From: Erodium maritimum
Lineage: Eukaryota > Streptophyta > Magnoliopsida > Geraniales > Geraniaceae
Direction: 5' to 3'
DNA length: 64,000 bases
NCBI GenBank assembly: GCA_963921825.1
Contig: OY997590.1
Location: 38,829,039 to 38,893,038 of the forward strand
The notes under the pieces are model-generated. The model had not been told where the DNA came from. It made no database searches and saw only the letters and a list, made by a program, of their open reading frames with translations. The translations under genes were made by a program, and so were the position numbers. Positions 1-10,059 of the stretch are shown in pieces; position 1 is the stretch's first letter; each line of letters opens with the position of its first letter.

Positions 1-106
1 GGATGCCAGAAACAATATGCATTATCAATTTTAGTGCCATGTACAAATCCTGTGTTAAGTTAAGATCTTTCAAAACTAAAACATATACAAGGTGTTACTA
101 AAAAAC

Positions 107-1255
107 CTCATTCCGGAGTCCAGATCAATCCCACTAAGCATCTGAGCAGCTTTTGACCATTGTTGTTCTGATTCATATAAATCTGCGAGCTTCTCTCTAA
201 TGACTAACACCTGCAACTCATAATAGGACAGCAATTTAATAGATGAGGGAAACAAACCTTAATTGCAAACTGATGCATTGGACAGATTTTCCATTGATAA
301 ATTATAACAGATGATAGTAAATGACTACCATAAATAAAGAGATAAAATGATAGGGTAAGCAAATAAAATGCTATAGTACATTTACTAAATACTTCATCCA
401 CACTAGGGAAACTTGTGAAGCAATGCAATGCATAGCTAAGACACTTCACAGCTTACATAATTCACTATACACTTTTGGTTGCAACTACTCTGCACAAGCA
501 CATAAAAAGCAGTAATGCAGTATATCTGCACTGAAATGATTAAGCACTGGATAAAGTTATGGTGTAATATTCTTCCTAGACGACAATTTTGATAATTACT
601 TAACCACAGTCTACCTAAGAGTGTGAATTAGGCGTTTCTCTTCTAAGTTATGGAAAGTGATTAGTAAGCAGCGACTACACATGAGAACTGGATTTTTCCA
701 GCTTACTCCTGAGAATTAGTAGATTTTCTTATTCAGCTTTCTTTACCTACAAAATTACTGGTTGATATCATAAGCACCTAATGTTCAGCGGCATTGAGTC
801 CCAATGTAACAGTAAAAACACCATTTTCCTTGGAGAACAGCAATCGCAATTCACAGACCTGTTCCTCGAACGACACAACTCGGGGCTGAATCTGAGCAAG
901 TGTAAAATGCGCAATGTCTTTCTGCAAGTCCGGCTCCAACCGGGACAACTCTTGCGCAAACGATTGCAAGAGCTGCCTCGAAACGACCAACGGAACATCA
1001 TCCGACAGCACTGCAATTCGCATTGACGAGGTCATTAATGCATCAACCCAACTTTAAATTGTTTGAGGAAAAAAAAACAGCTATTCAAACCAAAACCCTA
1101 GGTGAAGAAGGCGCCAGAAAATTACTGTGATCGATGAACTTTTTGGCCTGAGAGATATCGTTTGAGGAGATTACAGAAGAGAGAATGAGCTTGTACTGTT
1201 CGATTTTCTGCCTCTGGTCCGCAATCGCAGCGGCGCTGGCGCAAGCAGACTCCAT
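107..1255 (-). CDS. CSN4: COP9 signalosome subunit 4, 5' three exons (partial)
   Basis: Subunit 4 of the COP9 signalosome, the complex that removes NEDD8/RUB1 from cullin E3 ligases and in plants represses photomorphogenesis. Three coding exons can be placed on the minus strand: 1255-1126, 1010-859 and 210-107, separated by GT-AG introns (1125-1011 and 858-211). Their phases join cleanly to about 128 codons. The reading starts MESACASAAAIADQRQKIEQ, continues through HMLSDDVPLVVSRQLLQSF (the H-M join spans intron 1) and FTLAQIQPRVVSFEEQ, and ends LADLYESEQQWSKAAQMLSG. This is the helical-repeat N-terminus of plant CSN4. No break is seen. A donor GT follows at 106, so bases 1-106 are intron and the remaining exons, including the PCI domain, lie beyond the left edge. 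The ATG at 1255 is the first in frame and fits the family start. The exons are supported by protein similarity recalled from memory and by splice sites. Confidence 0.9.
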
Positions 1256-1311
1256 TGCTGCTAATCTTCTTAGATCTCTGCTGAGAATTTTGTGCTTGAA
1301 ATCGAAGGTCT

Positions 1312-1320
1312 AAACCCTAG
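1312..1320. promoter_or_regulatory. Telo-box-like motif upstream of CSN4
   Basis: AAACCCTAG lies about 60 bases 5' of the CSN4 start codon. The telo-box AAACCCTA is a known plant promoter or 5'-leader element of growth-related genes. The motif is short, and a similar one occurs in CSN4 intron 1 near 1095, so a role here is only suggested. The CSN4 leader and promoter occupy about 1256-1435, before the repeat begins. Confidence 0.3.
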
Positions 1321-1862
1321 CAAGAAATATCTGAAAGAGAACTAGATTGGCTCCACCGTTAAGAGGGAAGCTTTGCAACTTTTGTTTTAGTCCTCTCGGC
1401 TTCTGAAGCTCACTATTCAACAAGGAAAAAGAAGAATAACGTGATGTCCATACTCTTGTATTTCTGTTAGGGGAAACGACACGTCCGAACTATGTTTTAC
1501 CTTTGTGTTCACCATTCAAACTGCGACTTACTTTTCGTTTCAATTTCACACGGCGAACTATTCGCGATTCCTCTAAAGTATCAAAATGTGTTTATTTTGA
1601 CAGCCCTCAAAATTGAGCTTAACTTGTTTCCACTATCCAAACTGCGACTTACCTTTCGTCTCAATTCCAGACGACGAACTATTCGCGATTCCCCTATTTA
1701 TTTTGATACTTTAGCGTTGTTAGTCGTTGGGAAAAGACGTATGTTCTCTCAAAATTGAGCTTAACCTTCAGACACATTAATTTTCCTTTTAATTTTTATT
1801 TATTTTTAGAAACAAAAATCCTTTGAATTTTTATTTTGAGATAGAACGATGATATTATAAAT

Positions 1863-4275
1863 TTAGAATATCCTGGTGCCTGCGAACGCAGGAATCCCCA
1901 TACATAATAGCCAAACTATCAGAATCTGAAAGACAAATGCAGAAAAGTAAATTGTGCTCTTAGGCATAATGGCGGTCGTAGGGGTGGGACTGCGGTAGCA
2001 TCCGGGGATACCGATACAGTATACTCCAACCATAAGAAACTGATTGAGCAAATCAGATGATAAACATGCAGTGGTGGACCGATTACTCCCCTGGTAAGTC
2101 AGTATGCGTCGTCCTCCCTTGAGTGATAATGGTAGGGCTCCTAAACGCGGGATTGCTGACCCCGAAGTGGCAGAGAAGTAACTCATCAACTGTTGGTGGT
2201 ACCAATGCCACCTATACACCAGGGAGAAGGTACAGTCGACCAAACCCTCCTTGGCCCCCCTTCGTACTCATTCCTGGAGGCGAGGGTGCTTGGAGCCCCC
2301 CGCCGCTGTAGATGACGCCCCATTCGACGCCGCTGATTCTTCTTCCTCCGCCGGATCCACTTCCCTCACCGTCCTCTTATTCCCAGACAGTGACGGCGTC
2401 GGGTCACGTGGTAACCATCCCACTGGCACCTCCTCAACCCTGCTTCCTGATGTCCCCACCACTATTGTCCTTCCTGCCTTTGGGGTGTCCTTGGAGCCCC
2501 CTTCTGACGCCCCCCTTACCCAATCCACCTATGTAAGTCCAATTCGTCCCTGGAACGACCTTCCCATGTTTCGCTTTCTCTAACGCCGATCTCGGATCCC
2601 CTGGAGCCTTCAGTGAGGACCCACTAACTCCCCCAACAACCGGACAGACCGGAAACAGGTGACCCGCACAACAACACCCAAAACAATGCTCAGGTAAATG
2701 TTCATACGAGATACTTAGACGCGTTCGTACCTAAGAGACAGAAAGCCGGAACCAGAGTTGACTCTGCAACGGTACTCGGATATCCGCCCTGATTCGGATC
2801 TTCATAAAGTCCCCCCAGCAGAGATCATCCTTGTCCACATCCACTCCTTGGCAGACTCCCAAAGTGTTGCCTACCATGAAACCCACATCTCTCGTCCAAC
2901 CCCCCACCGGCAAGTTCGACACTCGCGCCCAGACCGAGAAATGATGGAACTGTAGATCCTTGATCTGCATGTGGGCCCTCAGGTCCGTAAACAGGACCAG
3001 AGAGTCCCAAAAGGACCATGGTTCCCCCAACAGAACTTGTTCCCTCTCCTTAGCTGAGCGGAAGAAGAAAGCGACCAGACCTCCCTTCATTCCCCATACA
3101 TCCTCCATCCTCGTCACCACTGACTTCCAGAAGATCTTCCTGGTAGTCGGGACCTTAGCTGCCAGCGCAAATCTATACAGATTCCCTCGGCCAGTAACCT
3201 CTTGGACCGGCACAACTACCTCCTTGATCCTCATCGCGCCCATCTAGGAATCCAAAACTCCAACCTGATCCCCCGAGGGACGCCCTATTCCAAGAACTGG
3301 GTCAACCAGGTCGACCCTAGACTCCGGGTTCCCCCAACCCGCTTGGTTCATACGCCCATATGGATTCGGGCTCAACCCGCCACCCTGTTCTAGTCTTGGC
3401 CTAGTACCACCCCGCTCACCCGGTCCAGTCCTCAGCCCACCCGGTCCATCCACAGCGACCCGGCCCGCTCCAAACCTCGCTGCCAAACGGGCTATATAAC
3501 CACCTCCGCCTTGGGCCCAAACCGATTTCTGACCCAAACTAGCAGCCCACCGAGCATCGCCCATAAACCTCCGGCCCAAGCCCAATGCCTCTGCGGCCCG
3601 ACCCTGCGCAACCCTAATCTCGTCCGGCGCCGCTACCCCTTTCCCATTCCTTCGCCGCCAAGCAATCGCCTCCAGCGTCTCCTCCGGTGTGACTGCCGAA
3701 TCCTATGAGACCAGAATCGGGGTGTTCTCCTCCCCCACGGTCGACGGTAGCACTGGGGCATAAGCCTCAGCACCTCCGACCCGAAAAGCCCCCGCCTCCA
3801 TCGGTCTCCTCCCAGCCCCACTACCCAGCCTCCTCGGCTGGGGGCCTTTCGCTGGTGTACGACGGAGACAACTCGGTCCCGTCCGAACCCGAGCACCCGC
3901 CACCCAACCATCCATCTCACCTGATCGGGCCGAGAACTGCATCGCCATATGCCCCTCCTCCCGGTCCGGCACCTCCCCCACATGGAGCACCTCCTCCGTC
4001 ACCGGCTCCTCCTCCGGCATCTCCTCTTCCTCCTCCGACAGCGGTTCGTCATCTCCCGCCCCGGCCTCCGCCATGTCCTCCTCCAACGCCTCCGTACCAG
4101 ACCCGTAAGTCGAGTTCTGCACGTCCAACTCCGGTAGGCGAGGTCCCCAGTGTACCCCCTCATCGCCGCCCATCTCTCCGCCCTCCATATCGCTCGAAAC
4201 CGCCATGAGAGCACGAAGAATCGCAAAGCCCTAACCCTAGAAGATGAATAGAGAGCGCTGCGTGATTTCTGTGTC
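1863..4275 (-). mobile_element. LINE-derived ORF1-only element (copy A)
   Basis: A minus-strand non-LTR retroelement sequence related to the element at 58366-60780. The shared stretch includes the 3' region (GTCAGCAATCCCGCGTT, GGATGCTACCGCAG) and the ORF1 core. The 5' side, near 4275, begins with a leader before an ATG at 4206. The 3' side is placed near 1863 because similarity to the other copy fades there; no clear A-tail or target-site duplication was found. No endonuclease or reverse transcriptase reading is present between ORF1 and the 3' end. It lies wholly within the Mutator-like element. Confidence 0.65.
2268..4206 (-). pseudogene. LINE ORF1 (DUF4283-like + CCHC), degraded
   Basis: ORF1-type nucleic-acid-binding protein of plant L1 LINEs. 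The first open part (4206-3703) starts MAVSSDMEGGEMGG, is acidic in the middle (a Glu-rich tract) and ends at a stop. The best preserved part (3243-2731, 170 codons) carries the DUF4283-like core, with RKIFWKSVVTRMEDVWGMKG, EPWSFWDSLVLFTDLRAH, HFSVWARVSNLPVGGWTRD and GDFMKIRIRADIRVPLQSQ. Beyond its stop the frame still resembles a zinc knuckle (EHCFGC..AGHLFPVC). A last open piece (2528-2268) carries EVPVGWLPRDPTPSLSGNK. Several frame changes and stops separate the pieces, so it is a dead copy. The proline-rich plus-strand reading at 3705-4208 is its antisense shadow. Confidence 0.65.
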
Positions 4276-4584
4276 ATAACCCTAGTTTTATTTTTGTAGA
4301 GTGAGAAAAGGAGAGAGGAAGAGGCAGAGAGCGCGCGTATCTGAACAAGCTGAATTTTATTAATAAATACTTATTAATTTTCATGAACATTTTCTTCATT
4401 TTTCCTTATTAATTTTCTGTAAACCTTTTCCTTAATAAATCAAAATTGAAATATGAAAGAGAAGTAAAACGAAAATGAAACAAATCGCAATCAAAATCCT
4501 TTATGGTTCATCTTCATGTCATATGAAAAATGAATTACAAATGGAACAAAAATAAAAATAAAAATGAAATTTTGATATCTAGGC

Positions 4585-4690
4585 ACAAACATATGCTTCA
4601 GAGAGTTATGGATACGAACTTGAAGCTTCACATCCGGACAAAAAACATATGCTTCAGAGAACTATGGACACGAACTTGAAGCTTCAGAGA
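4585..4690. repeat. Short tandem duplication inside the Mutator-like element
   Basis: CATATGCTTCAGAGA followed by TATGGA(T/C)ACGAACTTGAAGCTTCA occurs twice about 60 bases apart. It lies between the LINE-derived part and the gene-like stretch at 4680-4892. No function is apparent. Confidence 0.6.
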
Positions 4691-4892
4691 ACTCTCTGGC
4701 GAGAACGGGCTGAAGGAAGGTAGGGACGATTTCAGATCCAGCCACTCCATGTCCGTCCCCTCCAAGCTGCACTCCTCCTATTTCAACCTCAACTTCTCTT
4801 CCGTCAACCATCACCGCTACGACGGGCTACAACGGCGAAACTCGAGTAGCGAGGAAGGGATCTCCAGATCGAGAAGGGTGCTGTCAAAATAA
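4680..4892 (+). other. Gene-like open stretch next to the right TIR (possible captured exon)
   Basis: One frame is open for about 70 codons, with exon-like composition (SFRELSGENGLKEGRDDF, then SHSMSVPSKLHSSYFNLNF, then HHRYDGLQRRNSSSEEG). It closes with TAA inside the right terminal repeat. I do not recognise the protein. Mutator-like elements of the Pack-MULE type often carry host exon fragments beside their TIRs, so capture is a reasonable guess. A chance open frame in TE sequence is the alternative. Confidence 0.35.
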
Positions 4893-5291
4893 ACAGATTT
4901 TGATACTTTAGGGGAATCGTGAATAGTTCGTCGTGTGGAATTGAGACGAAAGGTAAGTCACAGTTTGGATGATGGAAACAAAGGTGAAACATATGAGGGC
5001 ATTCTGGCCATTTATGAAAATATTGACACGCACGTGCGGAAAAAACGAACGGTGTTGTCAAAATAAACAGATTTTGATACTTTAGGAGAATCGCGAATAG
5101 TTCGCCGTGTGGAACTTAGACGAATGGTAAGTCGCAGTTTGGATGGTGGAAACAAAGGTGAAACATAGTTCGGATGTGGTGTTTCCCCTTTCTGTTATTA
5201 CTAAATCTTAACCTAAGTAAACATTTGTTTGGATGTAATATGTTGACCGTAATATTTAGTATTTTTCGTTTAAAAGTTTAACGATAGTTAA

Positions 5292-5576
5292 GGATATCCA
5301 CAACTATATAGCTGATTGCTGGCGGGCAGGTGCTGGCGGAGAGAATAAAAAATTATTTCTGTTGGCTTATAGCCAGCTCTCCTAGCCAGTTACCTACCAT
5401 ACTAAGCCTTTTTGTTGGCTTATGGTAACCTCTTTTGTTCACATTTTTGCTCCCAGCCGGCGATGAGTGCCATCCTTGAGCTCCCAGCCAGCACTCCCAA
5501 CCAGCGACCTCCCAGCCAACTCCTCGCCGGAGATTGCTCCCAGCTAGCACCTCCCCATCCACGATTGTGGGTGGCC
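5292..5576. mobile_element. Tourist-like MITE (PIF/Harbinger), TAA TSD
   Basis: A 285-bp element bounded by TAA on both sides (5289-5291 and 5577-5579). Its ends are inverted: GGATATCCACAAC at the left, and GGCCACCCACAATC read inward from the right. It carries no coding capacity; the interior is a run of CCAGCC/CCAGCAC-rich repeats. The uninterrupted related copy at 8757-9165 reads GTTTAATGAGTAAC at this point, which is the empty site. Confidence 0.75.
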
Positions 5577-6311
5577 TAAGTGAGTAACTGAAAAAATTGG
5601 TAAGTCATAGTTATGATTTGAGAAGAAACGAAAAGACTATGTTATGACATCAAGTTTTCTCATGTCCATTCACGAATGTTTTGGAGCCACGTGACAAGCA
5701 TGTGACTGGTATTTCACAGTCAGTCACACTTAACATATTTTGATAGATTTTGAGAATTGATTTGTCATATTTGTTACTATGTAATACATTCCATATGTAT
5801 GGGCATGATTGTAAATGGTGGGCGCCTAGGCGCCAAAAACAAGTCTAATGCCACGATTTTCTTGGGTCGGGCGGGTCTAGGCGCGGAGCCAATTTTCTGG
5901 CACCTAGGCCGGGACGGGCGTTTGGCAGGGGCTGGAGACTAGGTCGGGGCGGGCGCCTAGGCTGGTAGGGACAAGAGACTGGGCGGGTTGGGACATATAT
6001 TTTAAAAAAATTACGCATCCTTTATACGTTTCTTCTTCGAGACGCTTGGTTTCACACGCAGAGCATAGGGTCCTTTACACGTAGAAGCATCAGGAACTCT
6101 GGTCGTCCGACGATCGTTGTTGTTTGATCTCACCGGTGACTACGAAACTCCAGCAAACCAAGCTTGTCATGTCGTACGTTGGAGGCCAGAAAGCAACACC
6201 ACCATTACACGTCCATGGTCTGTATTTTCAGTTTCTACAACCCACCGGTAAAGTCATGTAAATGTTCATGTGTTGAACTGTTGATTACATGATTATGATG
6301 AGTTGATTACT

Positions 6312-6641
6312 TTTTTTATCGGAAAAGATATATTTAAAGGCTCCGGTTCTTTGAAATAAAGAATACGGAGATGAATCAAGAATCGCCTACGAGAATTCCT
6401 CCTGGGAACCTCAAGACACCAAAGCCCCACACACCGGGGATGAAGAAAACATCAACTAATACAATAAAACAACCTTACGACTTAACAACAAACCACCAAC
6501 AGAACTATAAGATCAGAAAAACCAAAGAGGAGCTCACCAACAGAACTACAACACAAAAAAATCTCCTAAAAAAATTACTAGGCATGCAACCTAAATTTGA
6601 CTACTTTTAAGTCCAATTACAAAAAGAATGTCTAAATACCC
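6312..6641 (-). mobile_element. 5'-truncated LINE fragment with 17-bp TSD
   Basis: A 330-bp insertion whose A-tail shows as a T-run at 6311-6317. It is flanked by ATGATGAGTTGATTACT (6295-6311) and ATGATGAGTTGCTTACT (6642-6658), 16 of 17 bases equal. Long duplications plus a tail are typical of target-primed reverse transcription. No protein is encoded. Confidence 0.7.
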
Positions 6642-6713
6642 ATGATGAGTTGCTTACTTGATTAATTGATTCAATATTGTAGTTTCAACCCCTAATCATA
6701 AGATGGTTGTATT

Positions 6714-7371
6714 TTTTTTTTATCAACGATGTTTTATAAAGCTCTCAGTTACCCAAGATGAGTCATGGAGGAAGGAAACCCGTCAAACCACAAGAAATAC
6801 AACAAAACCCAATCCAAAATAATCAAAACAACTGTGAAAAATCAGCAAAGCTCAAACAACGAGCAAGAAAACAAAACACTTTCCCTAAAAAAAATATGCA
6901 TCGATCACTAACCCCCCACCCGCCTCTTACATAAGCAGCATGACAAAGGATGCTAGAACCACACCGCTAAATTGAAGTGAAGAGGCCTTCCTTTGAAGGC
7001 TTTTATCACTCCAAAAGAATGTGGTCGCACCTAATCCAGTACCACATCCACCTCCGAGCTAGACTTTTGGAAAACAACATTATTGCATGCTAACAATATT
7101 TCCCACGCCACTAGTGCTCCCACCACACTCCACCATGATCTCGCCTTACGCGGTACAAGCGATCTCCAAATTTGTAGAAACAAACGAAAGTCCCCCGGGA
7201 CCATCCAAATAATACCCCACCACTTCATCACCCAGTTCAAACCTTCCAAGAAAAGCACAACCCAACATCAAATGACTGTAATCTTCAAAGATTACCCCAC
7301 AGAACACACAAAATGATTGTATAAGGGGAATAGGAACCCTCGTCCTTCTAGAAACATGTTCGTTGGAATAG
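6714..7371 (-). mobile_element. 5'-truncated LINE 3' end with zf-RVT remnant
   Basis: The T-run at 6712-6720 marks the tail. The flanks ATAAGATGGTTGTATT (6698-6713) and ATAACATGGGGGTATT (7372-7387) agree at 13 of 16 bases, so the insertion looks old. Around 7031-7320 the minus strand still reads like the zinc-finger-like C-terminal domain of plant LINE reverse transcriptases (WWSVVGALVAWEILLACNNV, preceded by a CVFCGVIFEDYSHLML-like stretch across a stop). Confidence 0.65.
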
Positions 7372-7389
7372 ATAACATGGGGGTATTGT

Positions 7390-8675
7390 GAGTTGGGAGT
7401 GTTCTGTTGGGTTTAGTTCTTATGGACTTTTGAGTTTTTTTGCTTTTTGTCCTTGTGTGTGGGTCTCTCTTCTCTCCTTCTGGTGTGTGGGTAGTTAATC
7501 TTTAGGTTGAGTGTTTTTTTGGTCTTTCTTTCCAGGCTTCTCCTTCATCAGCTCTGATCTCTCAGTTCTTGTAGACCTATACTTGCCTCAATTCATGCTC
7601 ACTATTTTAGGGTCGGCTCCTTCAATTCTCATCTTCAAAAAGGCAGCTTCATCTCTCAGCTCAACTCTCAAGATCATCCAGTAAAGGCTTCAGTTTTGTG
7701 CATCAACAATGTGCATCATCATTTCTTAATCAGCTCCTATTTTCTCTATGGCAAATTACTCAGTCCAAATTGGAAATTAATCAAGTCCAACCCTTCAAAG
7801 CTTCTTGGTGCATCATCAAGGTTTAGTCAACTCATTTTGGCTAAAGTTCATTTTGGAAAATATCGCACTCGGTTGCAGTTCTAGTCCTCTGGTAGTTTAA
7901 ATCAGCCTTTCAACCTCCTCATTCAGTAGGCTTCTTAATTACGCAGAACTGTGAAGCTTCAGATATCTTGTTTATGTTGTTGGTCTAAGTGATTTCAAGG
8001 TCTTCAATTTCCATCTCTTGCTAGTCTTTATGGCAGTTCTTCTGCGGATTTTATTCATGACCAACCACTCTCTTTCATCTAAGTTTAGAGTTTATTGTTC
8101 TTTGTTGTTGCTAGTCTCAATTGTCATGTTGTATTCTTCATTTTCTTGGTTCATCCTCTATAGCTTGAGGATTGATGTACTGATTTCCTTTTCAAACTTT
8201 AAAAAGGTATTTATATAATTTCTTAGCCGATTAAAAAAAAACTATCTTAAGATTAACACATAATAGACACAAACTGATTTAACACAATAATTTACATATC
8301 ATGCACTAAACACTAACAGAGATTAATTTTGCTTTCTCTTAATTTATTGTATATATCATTGAGAACTGAAAAAAAATGTACATTATTTCTGGGTTATTAC
8401 AAATTACAGACATTCATGAAACTTGACATTGGTTTTTTGTGATAAATGGTATAAAATTAAGGTACAAAATAATTTATTTTCAATATTTTATTATATTTTT
8501 CTAATAAATATTAAAATAATAATTTATTTTCAATATTTTATTATATATGGCTAATATATTATTTATTAATATTTTAAATTAATAAAATAATCAAATCCGC
8601 CTAGGTCCCGACTAGTCCTTGCCTAGCGCCTAGGGGTCTTCGCCGCCCGACTAGCGCCTAGCTCCATTTACAACC
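7390..8675. other. hAT interior without recognisable gene; AT-rich direct repeat near 8468-8550
   Basis: The T- and CT-rich stretch 7390-8220 has only short open frames and no recognised motif. Near 8468 and 8517 the sequence AATAATTTATTTTCAATATT is repeated about 49 bases apart, in very AT-rich DNA before the right end of the hAT-like element. Confidence 0.4.
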
Positions 8676-8756
8676 ATGGGTATGGGTTATGATTTGGTAA
8701 TTGACCATAGTATAATGAGGTGACAAAGCATTTTCCTAAAAAAAGAAAAAAAAGGG

Positions 8757-9165
8757 TAACTCGATGTCATAAACTTGATTTTTCGTTTATTATCAAATCA
8801 TAACTCAAGTAAAGGTTGATTCTCATATCATAACGTTGACCGCAACGTTTTTCATTTTCCGTCCTCAAGTTTAACAGCCGTTTAATGAGTAACAGAAAAA
8901 GTTGGTAGGTTAGAGTTATGATTTAAGAATAAACGAAAGGTATACGTTATGATATCAATTTTTTTCATGCCATTTTCATAAATGTTTTAGAGGCACATGA
9001 CAAACACGTGACTGGTATTTCATGAAGTCAATTGCACTTAACAGATTTTGATACATTTTGAGAATTAATTTGTTAAACTTGTTACTATGTAAGAAAGTTG
9101 ATAGATATGTGTTATGATTTGAGAATTGACCAAAATACAACAAGACTGCATAAGATTTCCCCAAA
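8757..9165. repeat. ~410-bp repeat, copy 2 (uninterrupted)
   Basis: A continuous counterpart of the broken copy 1, lying directly after it and in the same orientation, so the two form a tandem pair. It starts near TAACTCGATGTCATAAAC and ends near TTGACCAAAATACAAC. An inverted repeat (about 8760-8810 against 8915-8965) lies inside it. Its value is that it shows the state before all three DNA-transposon insertions in copy 1. Confidence 0.7.
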
Positions 9166-9564
9166 AAAACCCCCTCATTTTACCGTAATCAGGTTGGCAA
9201 AATACATTGGAAAATTTTATTTTCATATGAGTACTTCAAACATTTTTTTTCTTTTTTCCACTACCATAACAAACTTTTATTTTGGGAAAATTTATTAGAA
9301 AATTTTTATTTTCAAATTAATACCCTATTTTTTTCTTTTCCGCCACCCTGAAAAAGTTTTATTTTTAATTTAGTATTCGTCGTTATTTTACTACTCATTT
9401 TTTTGACGAAAAATAGTTATGTGCTTCGCACATTACCTTATTTTTTCGAAAAATGATCAAAATACCTTATATAAAAACACTTATAACCTAACTCTATTGA
9501 AACTCTCTAACACATACACTATAACACTCAGCCAACCTTCTATCTCAAACCCTAACCACAAACC
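9166..9564. other. AT-rich spacer with a loose ~110-bp direct repeat
   Basis: GGAAAATTTTATTTTCA near 9209 and GAAAATTTTTATTTTCAAAT near 9298 head two similar stretches that end in TTTTTTCTTTTTTCC-like and CACTACCATAAC/CGCCACCCTGAA-like sequences. No gene is seen. Confidence 0.4.
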
Positions 9565-10011
9565 CTACACCCTCTTCAAAGAGAGCCTGTATGTTTTGAG
9601 GTGACTCGCGATGTTCTCTCTGGTCAGCCCCTCCATATTCACCAACCCCATAATCTTCTTTGGGACATCATTCTCGATAACAAATGCGCCGCCACATTGA
9701 CAAACCGATTGTGCATCTATGGAGTCCAGACTAGTCGACGAATCGTCGGTCGAGTTTTCTATCGTCAAACCCGAATCTACTTCATATGCACGATCTACCT
9801 TCTTTGGTTTACTTGAATCAGATCTTGAACCGTTAGGGTCCTGATTGTTGATTTCATTCGATGACTTGAAGTTTCCAACACGGAGATTGGAGAAAGTGTC
9901 CTTAGAGGCGCGGTTCACGTTAACGAGATGCTTAAGGAGGCGAGCTTCTTCAAGACCAAAGTCAGATATAAGGGAGTGAGATCGGCTGAGCTCGGTAGGC
10001 TTTCCTCCCAC
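9565..10011 (-). pseudogene. LUX/PCL1-like GARP transcription factor remnant
   Basis: The minus strand keeps an open frame that ends with the C-terminal half of a GARP (MYB-like) DNA-binding domain: VPKKIMGLVNMEGLTRENIA, then SHLKTYRLSLKRV and a stop. Further upstream it contains VNRASKDTFSNLR and a Ser/Asp-rich linker. This order fits LUX ARRHYTHMO/PCL1, the evening-complex clock repressor, whose N-terminal half has a similar VNRAS..T.SSLRG block. The first helix of the GARP domain (RPRLVWTPQLHKRF in the family) is missing: the linker runs straight into a stretch with VCQCGGAFVIEND before the VPK block. No sure start ATG is seen; the frame stays open past 10011. I call it a degraded copy. 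A diverged expressed relative is the weaker alternative. Confidence 0.6.
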
Positions 10012-10030
10012 TCGTATACACGAGTGGGAG
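10005..10030. repeat. Perfect 11-bp hairpin
   Basis: CTCCCACTCGT, four bases, then ACGAGTGGGAG form a perfect inverted repeat at the junction between the LUX-like remnant and the copia remnant. It could be a leftover of a duplication or a short palindrome created at a junction. Confidence 0.6.
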
Positions 10031-10059
10031 ACAATTCTACCGAGACACTCTCATTCCGA

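Larger units (their letters stand above)
1470..5189. mobile_element. Mutator-like element (non-autonomous), 9-bp TSD
   Basis: The 3.7-kb element starts GGGGAAACGACACGTCCGAA and ends with the inverted counterpart TTCGGATGTGGTGTTTCCCC. It is flanked on both sides by TTTCTGTTA (1461-1469 and 5190-5198), a 9-bp target-site duplication typical of the Mutator superfamily. The terminal inverted repeats are about 150 bases long (1470-1620 and 5040-5189). A second, related inverted block lies just inside them (about 1622-1700 and 4880-5000), so the right end reads as a tandem repeat of about 160 bases. No transposase was found. The interior holds a minus-strand LINE ORF1 region (about 1863-4275) and a short open, gene-like stretch (4680-4892), so it is either a Pack-MULE or a MULE that was itself hit by a LINE. 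Confidence 0.85.
5807..8675. mobile_element. hAT-like non-autonomous element, 8-bp TSD
   Basis: A 2.87-kb element between ATGGGCAT (5799-5806) and ATGGGTAT (8676-8683), an 8-bp duplication with one difference. The terminal inverted repeats read GATTGTAAATGGTGGGCGCC at the left and GGTTGTAAATGGAGCTAGGC at the right. Subterminal regions are rich in GCGCCTAGGCGCC-type palindromes. An 8-bp TSD fits hAT. No transposase reading was seen. The interior contains two minus-strand LINE 3' fragments (6312-6641 and 6714-7371), a T-rich stretch without recognisable genes (7390-8220), and an AT-rich end. Confidence 0.65.
1436..8745. repeat. ~410-bp repeat, copy 1, interrupted by three DNA transposons
   Basis: The pieces 1436-1469, 5190-5291, 5577-5806 and 8676-8745, read in order, align with the continuous copy at 8757-9165. 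For example, TAACGTGATGTCCATACTC at the left matches TAACTCGATGTCATAAAC, and GTTACTATGTAA and ATGATTTGGTAATTGACC also recur. The joins fall exactly at target-site duplications of the Mutator-like, Tourist-like and hAT-like insertions. The unit contains an internal inverted repeat built on GTTATGATTT, so it may be a fold-back or MITE-like unit itself. Its family is not recognised. Confidence 0.75.

Noticed and set aside
3705-4208. Plus-strand proline-rich 167-codon reading
   Set aside because: It is the exact antisense of the acidic LINE ORF1 N-terminus on the minus strand, and it has only low-complexity composition.
5807-8675. hAT transposase gene
   Set aside because: No hAT dimerisation or zinc-finger BED motif was found on either strand; the interior is LINE scraps and AT-rich DNA.
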